Part shown: positions 7,630-17,766 of the stretch, piece by piece
Layout of the letters: each line of letters starts with the position of its first letter
Numbering within the stretch: position 1 is the stretch's first letter
Assembly: GCF_002858745.1 (NCBI RefSeq)
Contig: NZ_PJRO01000002.1
Coordinates: forward strand, 124,001 to 188,000
Length of the DNA: 64,000 nt
DNA from: Mesorhizobium loti
GTDB lineage: Bacteria > Pseudomonadota > Alphaproteobacteria > Rhizobiales > Rhizobiaceae
Direction of reading: 5' to 3'
Position numbers and translations under genes: made by a program
Notes under the pieces: generated by a model
The model's input: the letters and a program-made list of their open reading frames with translations, nothing else
Databases searched by the model: none
Told to the model about the DNA's origin: nothing

Positions 7630-9114
7630 TCAAGGGGAGTCCCTGGCTTCCATGTCTAGAGCACGAACCAGCCGCGCGACGCCTGCTTCGATCTCGGCAT
7701 CCGTCAGGGCGGAGAAGCCGAGCAGGAGACCCTGGCGTGGGTTTTCCCCGATGCACATCGGTGAAACAGGGCCAACGGTAACGCCGGCGCGGCGGGCGGC
7801 TTTGGCGAAAGCGACATCGTCGATGCCTTCTGGCAGCCGCGCAATCAGGTGCACGCCCTGGTGGGGCGTATCCGCCTCGAACTCCGGTCGATCGCGGAGG
7901 GCGCTCACCAGCCTGTTGCGGGAAATCCGGTAGGTCTCGCGCAGCCGTCTCAAATGGCTCGAGAAATGCCCCTCGCGCAGGAAATCCGCCACCACCAGCT
8001 GCTGGAACGGCGCCGGGAAACGATCGAGCAGCGTGCGCATGCTGCGGAAGGCCGGCACCACCCTGTCGGGAACGACGAGATAGCCGAGCCGCAGCCCCGG
8101 CAGCAGCGCCTTGCTGAAGGTGCCGATGTAGACGACGGTTTGATGGTCGTCGATGCCCTGAAGTGCCGCCAGCGGCCGCTCGTCGTAACGGAACTCGCTG
8201 TCGTAGTCGTCTTCAATGATCCAGCTGCCGTTCGCCGCCGCCCAGTCGACCAGCGCCAGCCGGCGGGCCATCGAGAGCACCGCGCCTGTCGGATACTGGT
8301 TCGACGGGGTCACATAGACCGCCTGGACGTTGCCGCCATGCCCGACCAGGCTTTCGACACGGATGCCGTCCTCGTCCACCGGCACGGCAAGCTGCCGGGT
8401 GCCGTGCGCAGCCAGCGCCAGCCGTGCCGGCGGATAGCCCGGATCCTCGATGGCGACGCAGTCGCCGGGATCGGTCAGCGTGCGAATGGCAAGATCGATC
8501 GCCTGCTGGGATCCGGCAGTGATGAAGATGCGCTCGGGCGAGCAACGCAGGCCACGCGCCGCTGCGAGATAGGACGACACCGTTTCCCTGAGATGCGGTT
8601 CCCCTTGCGGGTCCCTGTAGTGATCCGAGAGGATGCCGACATGGCGGTACGCAAGCCGTTTCAGGACGGAGCGTGTCTTGGCATCGGGGGCGGAGCGGCC
8701 GGTAACGAACGGCACCTGCGGCGGGGTTTCCAGCGCCGCCGATCGAGCCGAAGCCTGCGCTGCGCGCGACAAGCGCGGCAAGACGGCGTTGCGCTCCGCC
8801 TGCGAGTGCTTAGCCGTCACCAATCGTTCGGGTACGTCCTTGGCGACATAGGTGCCCGATCCGCCCCGGCCGAAGAGATAACCTTCATTGAGCAGCGTCT
8901 CATAGGCTTCGACGACGCTGCCGCGCGATATGGTCCAAAGCCTGGTGGCCGCGCGGGTCGAAGGCAGCCGCGCCCCTGCCGTGATCTGGCCCGAAACAAT
9001 GGCCTGGCGCAGCTGGAGATAGAGCTGCCGGCTAATCGGCGCGCTCGACTGACGCTCGAGGACGATTTGTACCAGATGCGCCGGGCCTTCATGCCGGCGT
9101 GAGCCTCTTTCCAT
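7630..9114 (-). CDS. MocR-family transcriptional regulator (GntR HTH fused to PLP aminotransferase domain)
   Basis: A 494-aa regulator. A GntR-type winged helix occupies about residues 15-90 (SRQLYLQLRQAI, SGARLPSTRAATR-like region). A fold-type I aminotransferase-like domain follows, with the PLP-binding lysine in FSKALLPG at residue 335 and an upstream DDYDSEF segment. I chose the ATG at 9114 because GGAGG lies 5 bp upstream; the frame is open to 9234 but has no ribosome site there. MocR proteins use PLP adducts of amino acids or vitamins as effectors and usually control a divergent gene. Here the divergent side carries only tiny ORFs, so the target is unclear. Confidence 0.9.
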   Translation of the reverse strand: MERGSRRHEGPAHLVQIVLERQSSAPISRQLYLQLRQAIVSGQITAGARLPSTRAATRLWTISRGSVVEAYETLLNEGYLFGRGGSGTYVAKDVPERLVTAKHSQAERNAVLPRLSRAAQASARSAALETPPQVPFVTGRSAPDAKTRSVLKRLAYRHVGILSDHYRDPQGEPHLRETVSSYLAAARGLRCSPERIFITAGSQQAIDLAIRTLTDPGDCVAIEDPGYPPARLALAAHGTRQLAVPVDEDGIRVESLVGHGGNVQAVYVTPSNQYPTGAVLSMARRLALVDWAAANGSWIIEDDYDSEFRYDERPLAALQGIDDHQTVVYIGTFSKALLPGLRLGYLVVPDRVVPAFRSMRTLLDRFPAPFQQLVVADFLREGHFSSHLRRLRETYRISRNRLVSALRDRPEFEADTPHQGVHLIARLPEGIDDVAFAKAARRAGVTVGPVSPMCIGENPRQGLLLGFSALTDAEIEAGVARLVRALDMEARDSP

Positions 9115-9143
9115 CCGAACCTCCGAAGCGGTCTGCGCCGATC

Positions 9144-9196
9144 GATTGAAGTGGATCTTCAATCTCGATCGAAATTGGCAAACTAATGGACCACTT
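9144..9196. promoter_or_regulatory. MocR intergenic region with inverted repeat and MocR-type half-sites
   Basis: GATTGAAG at 9144-9151 and CTTCAATC at 9157-9164 form an inverted repeat with a 5-bp spacer. Further right are ATTGGC (9175-9180) and AATGGACC (9185-9192), similar to the short direct repeats bound by MocR regulators. They lie between the MocR start and the strong ribosome site of the small divergent ORF. Likely the operator region; binding is inferred. Confidence 0.45.
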
Positions 9197-9215
9197 TCCA
9201 AGGAGGCAAAGCAAG

Positions 9216-9350
9216 ATGTTCCCGTCACGCCCACGCCTGCCGCGCCAGGCGCCTTGTTCGCCGTTTTCGGTCTCGGCGGACGTGGCCGTGCGCGGTGCGT
9301 TGATTGATGGTATGGTGACGCAGCCGCATGCGCGGCGTCAGGAGGCCTGA
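9216..9350 (+). CDS. Tiny ORF divergent from the MocR gene (44 aa, doubtful)
   Basis: An ORF of 44 codons beginning MFPSRPRLPRQAP. Its main support is an unusually good ribosome site, AAGGAGG, ending 8 bp before the ATG, and its position as the natural divergent target of the MocR regulator. The product is Arg/Pro rich with no domain that I recognise. It could be a leader peptide, the 5' end of a lost target gene, or chance. Overall doubtful. Confidence 0.3.
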   Translation: MFPSRPRLPRQAPCSPFSVSADVAVRGALIDGMVTQPHARRQEA

Positions 9351-9351
9351 C

Positions 9352-9570
9352 ATGACAGCTCTCCCACTGCTTTTAAGACTGCCGAGTGCCATACGGTGGA
9401 TCGTCACGGTCTTGTTCCGCAAGAGGCGATCGACCAATATCGGCGCCTGTGAAGGACCTATCTGTTCGGATCGTCTCGAACGGGAAATGAGCGACCGGAT
9501 GGCGCGGTCCGGGCCGATCTGGCTGGCGTCGACATCTGACAACAGACCTGACTGGCATCCGGCGGACTGA
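9352..9570 (+). CDS. Small ORF, hypothetical (72 aa, doubtful)
   Basis: It starts at the ATG at 9352, 6 bp after GGAGG and one base after the previous tiny ORF. The N-terminus (TALPLLLRLPSAIRWIV) is hydrophobic enough for one membrane segment; the rest is polar and not recognisable. The stretch 9115-9807 holds no other supportable gene on either strand, and this ORF may be the remains of a gene lost next to the MocR regulator. Confidence 0.25.
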   Translation: MTALPLLLRLPSAIRWIVTVLFRKRRSTNIGACEGPICSDRLEREMSDRMARSGPIWLASTSDNRPDWHPAD

Positions 9571-9807
9571 GCATTTTTTGATCGCTGCCGCGTCACCGGC
9601 CATGCGGCGATACAGACCGGGTCCGTGACATTTCGATACAATTGTCGGCCGCGATGGGAAATTGGCGCGACAGGAGATCGCTAGGAAATGGCCAAAGGCT
9701 GTTTCCGGAGTGAACCTTGTCATCGACCCAGACCTGCAATCCCTGCCTCCGCAGGGCGGCTGCCAACCCGCTCCCGCCGGCGCATTCCGCGCCGAGGGGG
9801 TGACCGC

Positions 9808-10278
9808 ATGGCCAGCTTCGTCGTCAACGGAACCACCGTGCTGGTCGATGTCGACCCGGATACCCCGCTGCTTTGGGTGCTGCGCGACCATCTCCATCTG
9901 CCTGGAACGCGTTTCGGATGCGGGGCGGCTCTTTGCGGCTGCTGCACCGTGCATGTCGACGGCGAGGCACGGCGCTCGTGCCTGCTGCCTGTCGGCGACA
10001 TCGAGGGGCGCTCCGTCACCACCATAGAAGGTCTCGGCACGGACGGGCTTCACCCGCTGCAAAGTGCGTGGCTCGAAGTCGATGTCGCTCAATGCGGCTA
10101 CTGCCAGTCCGGTCAGATCATGCAGGCGGCGGCCCTGCTCAAGGCGATTCCGCAGCCGACGGATCAGGATATCGACGACGCCATGACCGGTAACCTCTGT
10201 CGGTGCGGCACCTATCAGCGCGTCCGCCAGGCCATCAAGCTTGCTGCATTCGGCTCCATCGACGGGGTGCCGCGATGA
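9808..10278 (+). CDS. (2Fe-2S)-binding subunit of a molybdenum hydroxylase (IorA-type)
   Basis: A 156-aa electron-transfer subunit with two [2Fe-2S] domains. The plant-ferredoxin-type cluster uses C38, C43, C46 and a cysteine near 58 ([11 protein letters not shown]). The second, helical cluster uses QCGYCQSGQ and [11 protein letters not shown] near residues 98 and 132. It is about the length of isoquinoline 1-oxidoreductase alpha subunits. The ATG at 9808 aligns with the family N-terminus ([10 protein letters not shown]). It overlaps the Mo-subunit start (ATGA). It carries electrons from the Mo cofactor of the next protein, probably onward to the cytochrome encoded third. Confidence 0.92.
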   Translation: MASFVVNGTTVLVDVDPDTPLLWVLRDHLHLPGTRFGCGAALCGCCTVHVDGEARRSCLLPVGDIEGRSVTTIEGLGTDGLHPLQSAWLEVDVAQCGYCQSGQIMQAAALLKAIPQPTDQDIDDAMTGNLCRCGTYQRVRQAIKLAAFGSIDGVPR

Positions 10279-12434
10279 TGCTGTCGCGCCGGAATTTCCT
10301 GTTCGGGGCCAGTGGCGTCACCGGTGGTATCGTCCTCGGCTCAGCCAAGGTTCTCGCGCAGGTCGCGGAAAACAGTGATCAGATACCCGAGATCACAGTC
10401 TGGGTTGCGATCAAGCCTGATGACACGACGCTCATCCGCGTCGCCCGCACCGATATGGGCCAAGGCATCTTCACCGCCTTGCCCATGCTGGTGGCCGAGG
10501 AACTGGAATGCGACTGGTCGAAGGTTCGTGCCGAATATGCCGACACCAACCGCAACGTCACTTCCGGCAAGCCTTTCGGCAACATGGTGACCTCGACCAG
10601 CATTTCCGTGCGTGACAGCCATGAATATCTTCGCCGCGCCGGAGCACAGGCCCGTTCGATGCTGGTGGCGGAAGCGGCTGCCCGCTGGCGCGTGCCTATC
10701 GAAGACTGCACGGCCGGCAACAGCTTGGTGAGCCATCGGCCGAGCGACCGGTCCTTCCGCTTCGGGGAACTGGCCATGGCAGCCGCACGACGGCTGGTAC
10801 CGGAGAATGTTGCGCTGAAGGCGCCGGATCAATGGACGCTGATCGGCACGAAAGTCCGTCGTCACGACGCTTTGCCCAAGGTGGTGGGCGCTCCGATCTA
10901 TGCCTCCGATGTCGACCTGCCCAATATGCTGCACGCAGCCGTTGCCGCTTGCCCGGCACTCGGCGGCAAGCAGCGGCGCTTCGATGCCGGGCCGGTGTTG
11001 CGGATGCCTGGCGTCACGCATGTCGTGCCGGTTGGCGACACCGCTGTCGCGGTGGTGGCGCGCAGTTGGTGGCAGGCCAAGAAGGCACTCGATCGCCTCG
11101 CCGTGGAATGGGATGAGGCGCCGGCGCAAGGCAGCACCACCGATGCCATGCAGCAGCAGTTCCGCGAAGGTCTCGATGCCGACGATATCGCTTCCGGTCA
11201 TGCGGTCGGCGATGTCGAGGCAGCTCTCTCCAATGCGGCGAGGTTGCTGGAAGCGGAATTCGAAGTTCCGCATCTTGCTCACGCCACCATGGAGCCGCAG
11301 ACCTGCACGGCGCACGTGACCGCTGGCCGCGCCGATGTCTGGGCACCGACGCAGAATGGCGAAGGCACCACCGCCGTCGTCGCCGCCACGCTCGGATTGG
11401 ATCCGTCCCGGGTGTTCGTGCACAAGTTGCATCCGGGTGGTGGTTTCGGCCGGCGCGGACTGGCGCAGGACTGGGCACGCATGTCCGTGCAGATCGCGCG
11501 CCAGGTCGACAGGCCGGTCAAGATGGTCTGGTCGCGCGAGGAAGACATGACGCACGATTACTACCGGCCGATGGTTGTGGCCCGTCAAACAGCGGGTTTC
11601 GACGCCGAAGGAAAACTCATCGGCTGGAAAGTGCGCCTGTCAGGTTCGTCCATCGCCGCCAGCCTGTCACCGCGCTGGCTTCGCGACGGTGTCGACTATG
11701 CGCTGATGGACGGGTTTTCCGAAGAGGATTTTCCCTATGCCTGCCCGGCCTTTCAGGTGGCTTGCGCGCGGCGTGACACGGTGGTGCCCGTCGGCTTCTG
11801 GCGAGGGGTCAACCTGTCGCAGAACGGCTTCTTCCGGGAAGCCTTCGTCGACGAGATGGCTGTCATGCGCGGCCTGGGCCCACTGGAATTCCGCCGCGAA
11901 CTTCTGGCCGACAACGCCCGGGCGTTGGACGTCCTCGACACCTGTGCCGAACGCGCCGGCTGGGGCAAGGCTGAAACGGGACGATATCAGGGGCTCGCAA
12001 TCGTCGAAGGCGATCATTCCTGGTGCGCGCAGGTGGTCGAGATTTCGCTCGAGCAAGACGCCATCAGGGTTCATCGCGTCGTCTGCGTCGTCGATCCGAA
12101 CTTCGTCGTCAATCCCGACATCACCGTTGCGCAGATGGAAGGCGGCATCGTGCAGGGCCTTGCAGCAGCGCTTTATGGCCGGATCACCGTGGTCGACGGG
12201 CGCGTCCAGCAGCGCAACTTCCACGACTATCCCTTCCTGCGCATGTACGAGATGCCCCGCATCGAGGTGCATCTCGTACCCAGCCTTGGGAAATATGGTG
12301 ATCAATGGGGTGGCATCGGAGAGACCGGGTTGCCTCCCGTGGCTCCGGCTCTCGTCAATGCGGTCTTTGCGGCGACCGGCAGACGATTCCGCAGCTTGCC
12401 GCTTTCCCTGCACGATCTTGGGTCGGAGCAATGA
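10275..12434 (+). CDS. Molybdopterin-binding aldehyde oxidase/xanthine dehydrogenase-family subunit (IorB-type), Tat-exported
   Basis: A 719-aa catalytic subunit of a xanthine-oxidase-family hydroxylase. It starts [14 protein letters not shown], a twin-arginine signal, so the folded cofactor-loaded enzyme is expected in the periplasm. Recognisable features are the [17 protein letters not shown] segment near residue 63, a repeated a/b-hammerhead typical of the IorB branch, the cofactor-binding [10 protein letters not shown] loop near residue 384, and the C-terminal [10 protein letters not shown] segment that carries the active-site glutamate. The start overlaps the 2Fe-2S gene stop and its own stop overlaps the cytochrome start. 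Substrate is unknown; annotations as isoquinoline 1-oxidoreductase in this family are often generic. Confidence 0.92.
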   Translation: MMLSRRNFLFGASGVTGGIVLGSAKVLAQVAENSDQIPEITVWVAIKPDDTTLIRVARTDMGQGIFTALPMLVAEELECDWSKVRAEYADTNRNVTSGKPFGNMVTSTSISVRDSHEYLRRAGAQARSMLVAEAAARWRVPIEDCTAGNSLVSHRPSDRSFRFGELAMAAARRLVPENVALKAPDQWTLIGTKVRRHDALPKVVGAPIYASDVDLPNMLHAAVAACPALGGKQRRFDAGPVLRMPGVTHVVPVGDTAVAVVARSWWQAKKALDRLAVEWDEAPAQGSTTDAMQQQFREGLDADDIASGHAVGDVEAALSNAARLLEAEFEVPHLAHATMEPQTCTAHVTAGRADVWAPTQNGEGTTAVVAATLGLDPSRVFVHKLHPGGGFGRRGLAQDWARMSVQIARQVDRPVKMVWSREEDMTHDYYRPMVVARQTAGFDAEGKLIGWKVRLSGSSIAASLSPRWLRDGVDYALMDGFSEEDFPYACPAFQVACARRDTVVPVGFWRGVNLSQNGFFREAFVDEMAVMRGLGPLEFRRELLADNARALDVLDTCAERAGWGKAETGRYQGLAIVEGDHSWCAQVVEISLEQDAIRVHRVVCVVDPNFVVNPDITVAQMEGGIVQGLAAALYGRITVVDGRVQQRNFHDYPFLRMYEMPRIEVHLVPSLGKYGDQWGGIGETGLPPVAPALVNAVFAATGRRFRSLPLSLHDLGSEQ

Positions 12435-13030
12435 TGATCAGGAACTGGACTTTCACCGTCACCGCGCTCCTGCTGGTCACCCTCGGCATGATGACTGCCA
12501 CATTCCTGGCCACCAGCTTGAGAGGGCAGGCGCAGACGCCGGATACGCAGCGCTCGCTGGCCTATTTCGATCGCATCGCACCCGTCCTGCAGCATCCGCG
12601 CTGCATGAACTGCCATACCTCGACCGATTTTCCGCGTCAGGGCGATGACAGCCATCCGCACATCATGAATGTCAAGCGGGGGGCCGAGGACCTTGGCACA
12701 GCGGCACTGCAATGTTCGACCTGTCATCAGAAAGCGAACTCGGCATCGGGCGTGCCGGGTAACGAAGTGTGGCACCTTGCCCCGCTGCGCATGGCCTGGG
12801 AGGGGTTGAGTGCGGGTGACATCTGCCGGTCGCTGACCGATCCGGCAAAGGGCGGCATGACCTATGAGCGTCTCATCGCGCATATGGCGACCGACCATCT
12901 GGTTGCCTGGGCCTGGCAGCCCGGAAATGACCTCGCCGGCAAGCCACGCTCGACGCCACTGATCTCGCATGGAGACTTCGGGCAACTGGTGCGCGATTGG
13001 GTTGCCAGTGGTGCTGCATGCCCATCATGA
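12431..13030 (+). CDS. Exported di-haem c-type cytochrome, partner of the Mo enzyme
   Basis: A 199-aa protein with an N-terminal hydrophobic signal or anchor (about residues 8-28) and two haem-binding CxxCH motifs: CMNCH at about residues 58-62 and CSTCH at about 95-99. It is translationally coupled to the Mo subunit by an ATGA overlap. The context indicates that it takes electrons from the periplasmic Mo hydroxylase and passes them to the respiratory chain. The region between and after the haem motifs does not look like a standard cytochrome c domain to me. The function is inferred from motif and operon. Confidence 0.85.
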   Translation: MMIRNWTFTVTALLLVTLGMMTATFLATSLRGQAQTPDTQRSLAYFDRIAPVLQHPRCMNCHTSTDFPRQGDDSHPHIMNVKRGAEDLGTAALQCSTCHQKANSASGVPGNEVWHLAPLRMAWEGLSAGDICRSLTDPAKGGMTYERLIAHMATDHLVAWAWQPGNDLAGKPRSTPLISHGDFGQLVRDWVASGAACPS

Positions 13031-13089
13031 CTTCGGCTACTCTCGCGTTGGGCGCGACGATGGAATCGGACCATGCTATGGAAGGTGGC

Positions 13090-13809
13090 ATGGAAGGTCA
13101 GCCGCATATCGCCGTCGTCGACGATCATGGCGACATCAGGCAACTCGTCGGTCGCTATCTAAGCGAACATGGTTATCGTGTCAGCGAAGCCGACAATGCG
13201 ATTGCGCTCAAACGCCTGCTCCAGGGCTCCGCACCGGATCTGATCGTCCTCGATATCATGATGCCCGGCGAAGACGGCCTGTCGGTATGCCGGCACCTGC
13301 GCGCCACAAGCGAAATACCCATCATCCTGTTGACCGCGGTGACGGATGAAACCGATCGCATCATCGGGCTCGAGATGGGAGCGGACGACTACATTACCAA
13401 GCCGTTCAATCCGCGCGAGCTGCTGGCGCGCATCAAGTCGGTATTGAGACGGGTCAACAGCCTGCCGCCCAGCCGTGGCATGCCCCGCGCCAAACGGCTC
13501 AAATTCGACCGATGGATGCTGGATGTCGGTCGGCGTGAGCTCGTCGGGATGGACGGTGTCGCCGTACCGCTCAGCACGGTGGAGTTTCGGCTGCTGTCGG
13601 TTCTGATCGAGCGCCCGGGCCATGTGCTCACGCGGGATCGGCTTCTCGATCTGACCGCCGGCAAGACAGCCGAAGTGTTCGACCGTTCCATCGACAATCA
13701 GGTCAGCCGGCTGCGGCGTAAGGTCGAGGCCGATCCGAAGAACCCGACCCTGATCAAGACGCATTATGGCGGCGGCTACTCCTTCAGCGCGGATGTGGAG
13801 CCCGCCTGA
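13090..13809 (+). CDS. OmpR-family response regulator
   Basis: A 239-aa regulator. The receiver domain (residues about 5-118) has the phosphoacceptor Asp55 in LIVLDIMMPGEDG and the conserved lysine in ITKPF near 105. The C-terminal winged-helix DNA-binding domain begins near 135 and ends GGGYSFS. I prefer the ATG at 13090 (MEGQPHIAVVDDHG), preceded by GGAAGG; in-frame ATGs at 13060 and 13027 would add 10 and 21 residues without family support. It follows the cytochrome gene and is coupled to the kinase by a one-base overlap (TGATG). It may control the upstream oxidoreductase operon; that is inference. Confidence 0.9.
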   Translation: MEGQPHIAVVDDHGDIRQLVGRYLSEHGYRVSEADNAIALKRLLQGSAPDLIVLDIMMPGEDGLSVCRHLRATSEIPIILLTAVTDETDRIIGLEMGADDYITKPFNPRELLARIKSVLRRVNSLPPSRGMPRAKRLKFDRWMLDVGRRELVGMDGVAVPLSTVEFRLLSVLIERPGHVLTRDRLLDLTAGKTAEVFDRSIDNQVSRLRRKVEADPKNPTLIKTHYGGGYSFSADVEPA

Positions 13810-15251
13810 TGCGCCTGTGGCCAAAGAGCCTTGCCGGTCAGTTGATCGCAGTCCTGCTGCCGGCCCTGGTCATTGCCCAGGTCGCCGGTTTCGTGATCAC
13901 CGCGGATGAACGAGTCCGCGCGATACGTGTCGCCGCCCGCGACGAGTTCCTGATGCGGATGGGATCGATCACGCGGCTGATCGAGACGACGCCGGTCGGG
14001 GACCATGAGGAGATCGTGAGCGGCATGAGCTCGGTGGGCATGCGCTTCTGGCTGAGCGACACGCCACCGCCGAACTCGGCAGTCTTTCGGCAGGATGCAT
14101 TCAGGCAGCTTGAGCGCACCGTGCCGGTGGCGCCTGACGGTGAAGCTCCCCTCGGCACGTTTGAGGAAAACCGGAAGGATGGCCTGAAACTGACCGGTGA
14201 CTGGGATGCGTTGCCACCTGGCGATTGGGGATTGCCGCCGAGCGCGCGCGCTGTTGACGTGGACTCCCGCTTGGGAACCGGCGTGGTCGTGGAGACAAGC
14301 CGTGGTCTGTGGTTGAACGGCGTTTTCGCCAAGCCCTATTACGGCCAGATCTGGCAATCGCAGTCGATGGTCGCCATCGTGCTGACGGCCACGCTGCTTT
14401 CCGGGATGGCGATCCTGATCGCGCGCCGTATAGCGCGCCCGATGCGCCAACTCTCTGCTGCGGCTGAAGCGCTGGGGCGTGGCGAAGATGTCGAGCGCAT
14501 CCCGGAGGAAGGACCCGAGGATATTCGCCGCATGGCCGCCGCCTTCAATGACATGCAGGACCGGCTGAAGCGTTTCTTATCGGATCGCACGGCAATGCTT
14601 GCTGCGATCGGCCACGATTTGCGCACGCCGATCACTTCCCTGCGTTTGCGCGCGGAATTCATCCAGGAGCGTGGCGAGCGCGAGAAGTTCCTCGCAACGC
14701 TCGACGAGATGCAGAACATGACCGAAGCGACGCTGAGCTTCGCCCGCGAGCAGGCGACGGGTGAGCCGACGCGCATGGTCGACGTCGCGGCGCTCACGGA
14801 AAGCATTTGCGCCGACCTTGCAGATCTTGGGCGCGATGTCGCCTTCCTGGAAGCTGATCGTGCGCCATACCGTTGTCGCCCCGGTGCACTTGGGCGCGCC
14901 ATCCGCAACCTGGTCGAGAACGCCGTGCGCTATGGCATGCGGGCACGGGTTTCGGTGGCTGCCCAACCGGATGAGCTCTGCATCGTTGTGGAGGATGATG
15001 GTCCCGGAATCGCCAGCGCCGACATGGAGCGGGTTTTCAAGCCGTTCGTGCGCCTGGAAGGCTCACGGAGCCGCGAAACAGGCGGTACGGGGCTTGGCTT
15101 GTCGATTGCGCGCACCATTGCCCGCAGTCACGGCGGCGACGTGGTTTTGACGAACCGGGCAGGAAGCGGCCTGCAGGCAACGATCCGCCTGCCGGCCACC
15201 GCCGTCACCGTCGACCCCGACACGATCGAATACAAGGTGGCGGCCGAGTAG
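13809..15251 (+). CDS. Sensor histidine kinase (EnvZ-like)
   Basis: A 480-aa membrane kinase. There is a first transmembrane helix at about residues 10-32, a periplasmic sensor region of about 145 residues, and a second helix at about 185-203. A HAMP domain (ARPMRQLSAAAEALGRG) follows, then the H-box AAIGHDLRTPITSLR with the phosphoacceptor His269, and an ATPase domain with N-, G1- (EDDGPGI) and G2-type (GGTGLGLSI) boxes. Cognate to the response regulator whose stop it overlaps. The sensed signal is unknown; the genes upstream suggest it relates to the Mo-enzyme substrate or periplasmic redox state. Confidence 0.9.
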   Translation: MRLWPKSLAGQLIAVLLPALVIAQVAGFVITADERVRAIRVAARDEFLMRMGSITRLIETTPVGDHEEIVSGMSSVGMRFWLSDTPPPNSAVFRQDAFRQLERTVPVAPDGEAPLGTFEENRKDGLKLTGDWDALPPGDWGLPPSARAVDVDSRLGTGVVVETSRGLWLNGVFAKPYYGQIWQSQSMVAIVLTATLLSGMAILIARRIARPMRQLSAAAEALGRGEDVERIPEEGPEDIRRMAAAFNDMQDRLKRFLSDRTAMLAAIGHDLRTPITSLRLRAEFIQERGEREKFLATLDEMQNMTEATLSFAREQATGEPTRMVDVAALTESICADLADLGRDVAFLEADRAPYRCRPGALGRAIRNLVENAVRYGMRARVSVAAQPDELCIVVEDDGPGIASADMERVFKPFVRLEGSRSRETGGTGLGLSIARTIARSHGGDVVLTNRAGSGLQATIRLPATAVTVDPDTIEYKVAAE

Positions 15252-15335
15252 TGCCGTCGCGGCAGGCGCAGGGATCATGTGGCAGGACAGGGGGGGAGCC
15301 ATGCCGTCGGTGATGCTTGGCGCCTTGCAGCCAGC

Positions 15336-16023
15336 TCATACCCCCAGATAGGCGGTGCGGATGCGCTCGTCGGCGATCAGCTGCTCGGCCGGACCGGACA
15401 TGGTGATGCGGCCTGTCTCCATGACATAGCCCCGATCAGCGACCTGCAAGGCGGCGTAGGCATTCTGCTCGACCAGCAGTACGGTCAGGCCGCGCTTTTT
15501 CAGGTCCTTCACCACATCGAGGATCTGCGCCACCAGTATAGGGGCCAGACCCATGCTGGGCTCGTCGAGCAGCAGGCAGGCTGGCCTAGCCATCAGGGCC
15601 CGGGCGATCGCCAGCATCTGTTGCTGGCCACCCGACAAGCCGCCGGCTGCGAGGTTGCGTTTTTCCCTGAGGATCGGAAACAGCGCGAAGGCCTCCGCCA
15701 TGTCGGTTTCGACGCGCTCGTCGGCGAAGAGATAGGCGCCAAGGCGCAGGTTCTCCTCGACGCTGAGATTGGTGAATATCTGCCGCCCTTCGGGCGATTG
15801 CGACAGGCCAAGCGCGACGCGGCGGTGCGCCGGCACGGTTTGCAACGTCTCGCCCCGAAAGACGATGCCGCCGCCACTGATCGGCTGAACACCCGAGATG
15901 CAGCGCAGCAATGTGGTCTTGCCTGCGCCGTTGGCACCCACCACGGTGATGATCTCGCCCGAGCGCACCTCGATATCGACGCCGTGCAGCACTTCGATGC
16001 GGCCGTAGCGTGAGCGAAGGTTT

Positions 16024-16037
<14 letters not shown>
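15336..16037 (-). CDS. livF: Branched-chain amino acid ABC transporter ATPase LivF
   Basis: A 233-aa ATPase with Walker A GANGAGKTT near residue 37, signature LSGGQQQMLAIARALM near 134 and Walker B LLLDEPSMGL near 155. The QQQM signature and short length are typical of LivF. The start at 16037 (MLSVENLRSRYG) overlaps the livG end by 14 bp; the frame is open further upstream, but those residues are only livG in another frame. Last gene of the livKHMGF operon on the minus strand. Confidence 0.93.
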
Positions 16038-16811
<774 letters not shown>

Positions 16812-16812
<1 letters not shown>

Positions 16813-17765
16813 CACGTCCTCCCGCGCAGCAGTCGGGACAGGCTGGGTACCAGCCCGGCCGGCATGAAGATCATGACCAGCATCATGATGAGACCGAGAA
16901 TCATGTGCTCGTAGTCCTGCAGCGCCGTGAGCACCTGTGGCAAAAGGGTAAGCAGTGCCGCACCTGCCACGGCACCCGGCACGGAGCTCGCGCCGCCCAG
17001 CACAGTCATCGTGACCAGTTCGATCGAATGCAGGAAACCGGCGGCATCCGGTGTGATGAACTTGTTCATCAGCGCCAGCAGCGAGCCGGATAGAGACGCA
17101 TAGACGGCTGACAGAACGAAAGCAGAGAGCTTGTAGCGCGCGACATCGACGCCGACGGTGCGCGCGGCGATCTCGGAATCATGCAGTGCCCGCAGCGCCC
17201 GTCCAGACGGGCTGTCGTGGAGATTGAGCGCAAGCCACGCTCCGGCAAGCAGGAACAGGCCGGTGAACGCGTACCAGAACTGGGCATTGGAAAGGTCGAT
17301 ACCGATCGTCTCGAGCAGCTTCCTCAAACCAAGCTCCGGCACGTCATGTCCATCGGGCCCGCCGGTGATTGGCGCTTCGTTGGCCAGCACCATCGTGACG
17401 AGGATGCCAAAGCCCAGCGTCGCGACGGCGAGGTAATAGCCTTGCAGGCGCAGGATCGGCCTGCCGATCAACCAGGCGATTGCGGCGCTGAGCGCGGTCC
17501 CCAGCAACATGGCAAGCGCGGGATGCAGACCGAGATATTGCGGAGCAAGCGCACAGGCATAGGCACCGATGCCGGCAAAGCCGGCATGGCCAAGGCTGAT
17601 CTGGCCGGCGAAGCCGATCAGGATGACAAGGCCTGTCACCGCCAGGCCGTTGACGAAGATCAGCGAGCCGATGCGATAGTAGAAGTTCGACGGAAAGCCG
17701 AGCGGTGCGACGAGCACGATAGCCGCCAGGATGAGCAGGGTGAGATGCTTCGAGGAAAGCCTCAT
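16812..17765 (-). CDS. livM: Branched-chain amino acid ABC transporter permease LivM
   Basis: A 317-aa inner-membrane permease with about eight to ten hydrophobic segments. The segment GFAGQISLGHAGFAGIGAY near residue 55 is the conserved LivM signature, and the cytoplasmic EAA-like loop reads HDSEIAARTVGVDVARYKL. I chose the ATG at 17765 (MRLSSKHLTLL), one base after the livH stop. It forms the channel with LivH. Confidence 0.92.
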
Positions 17766-17766
17766 G

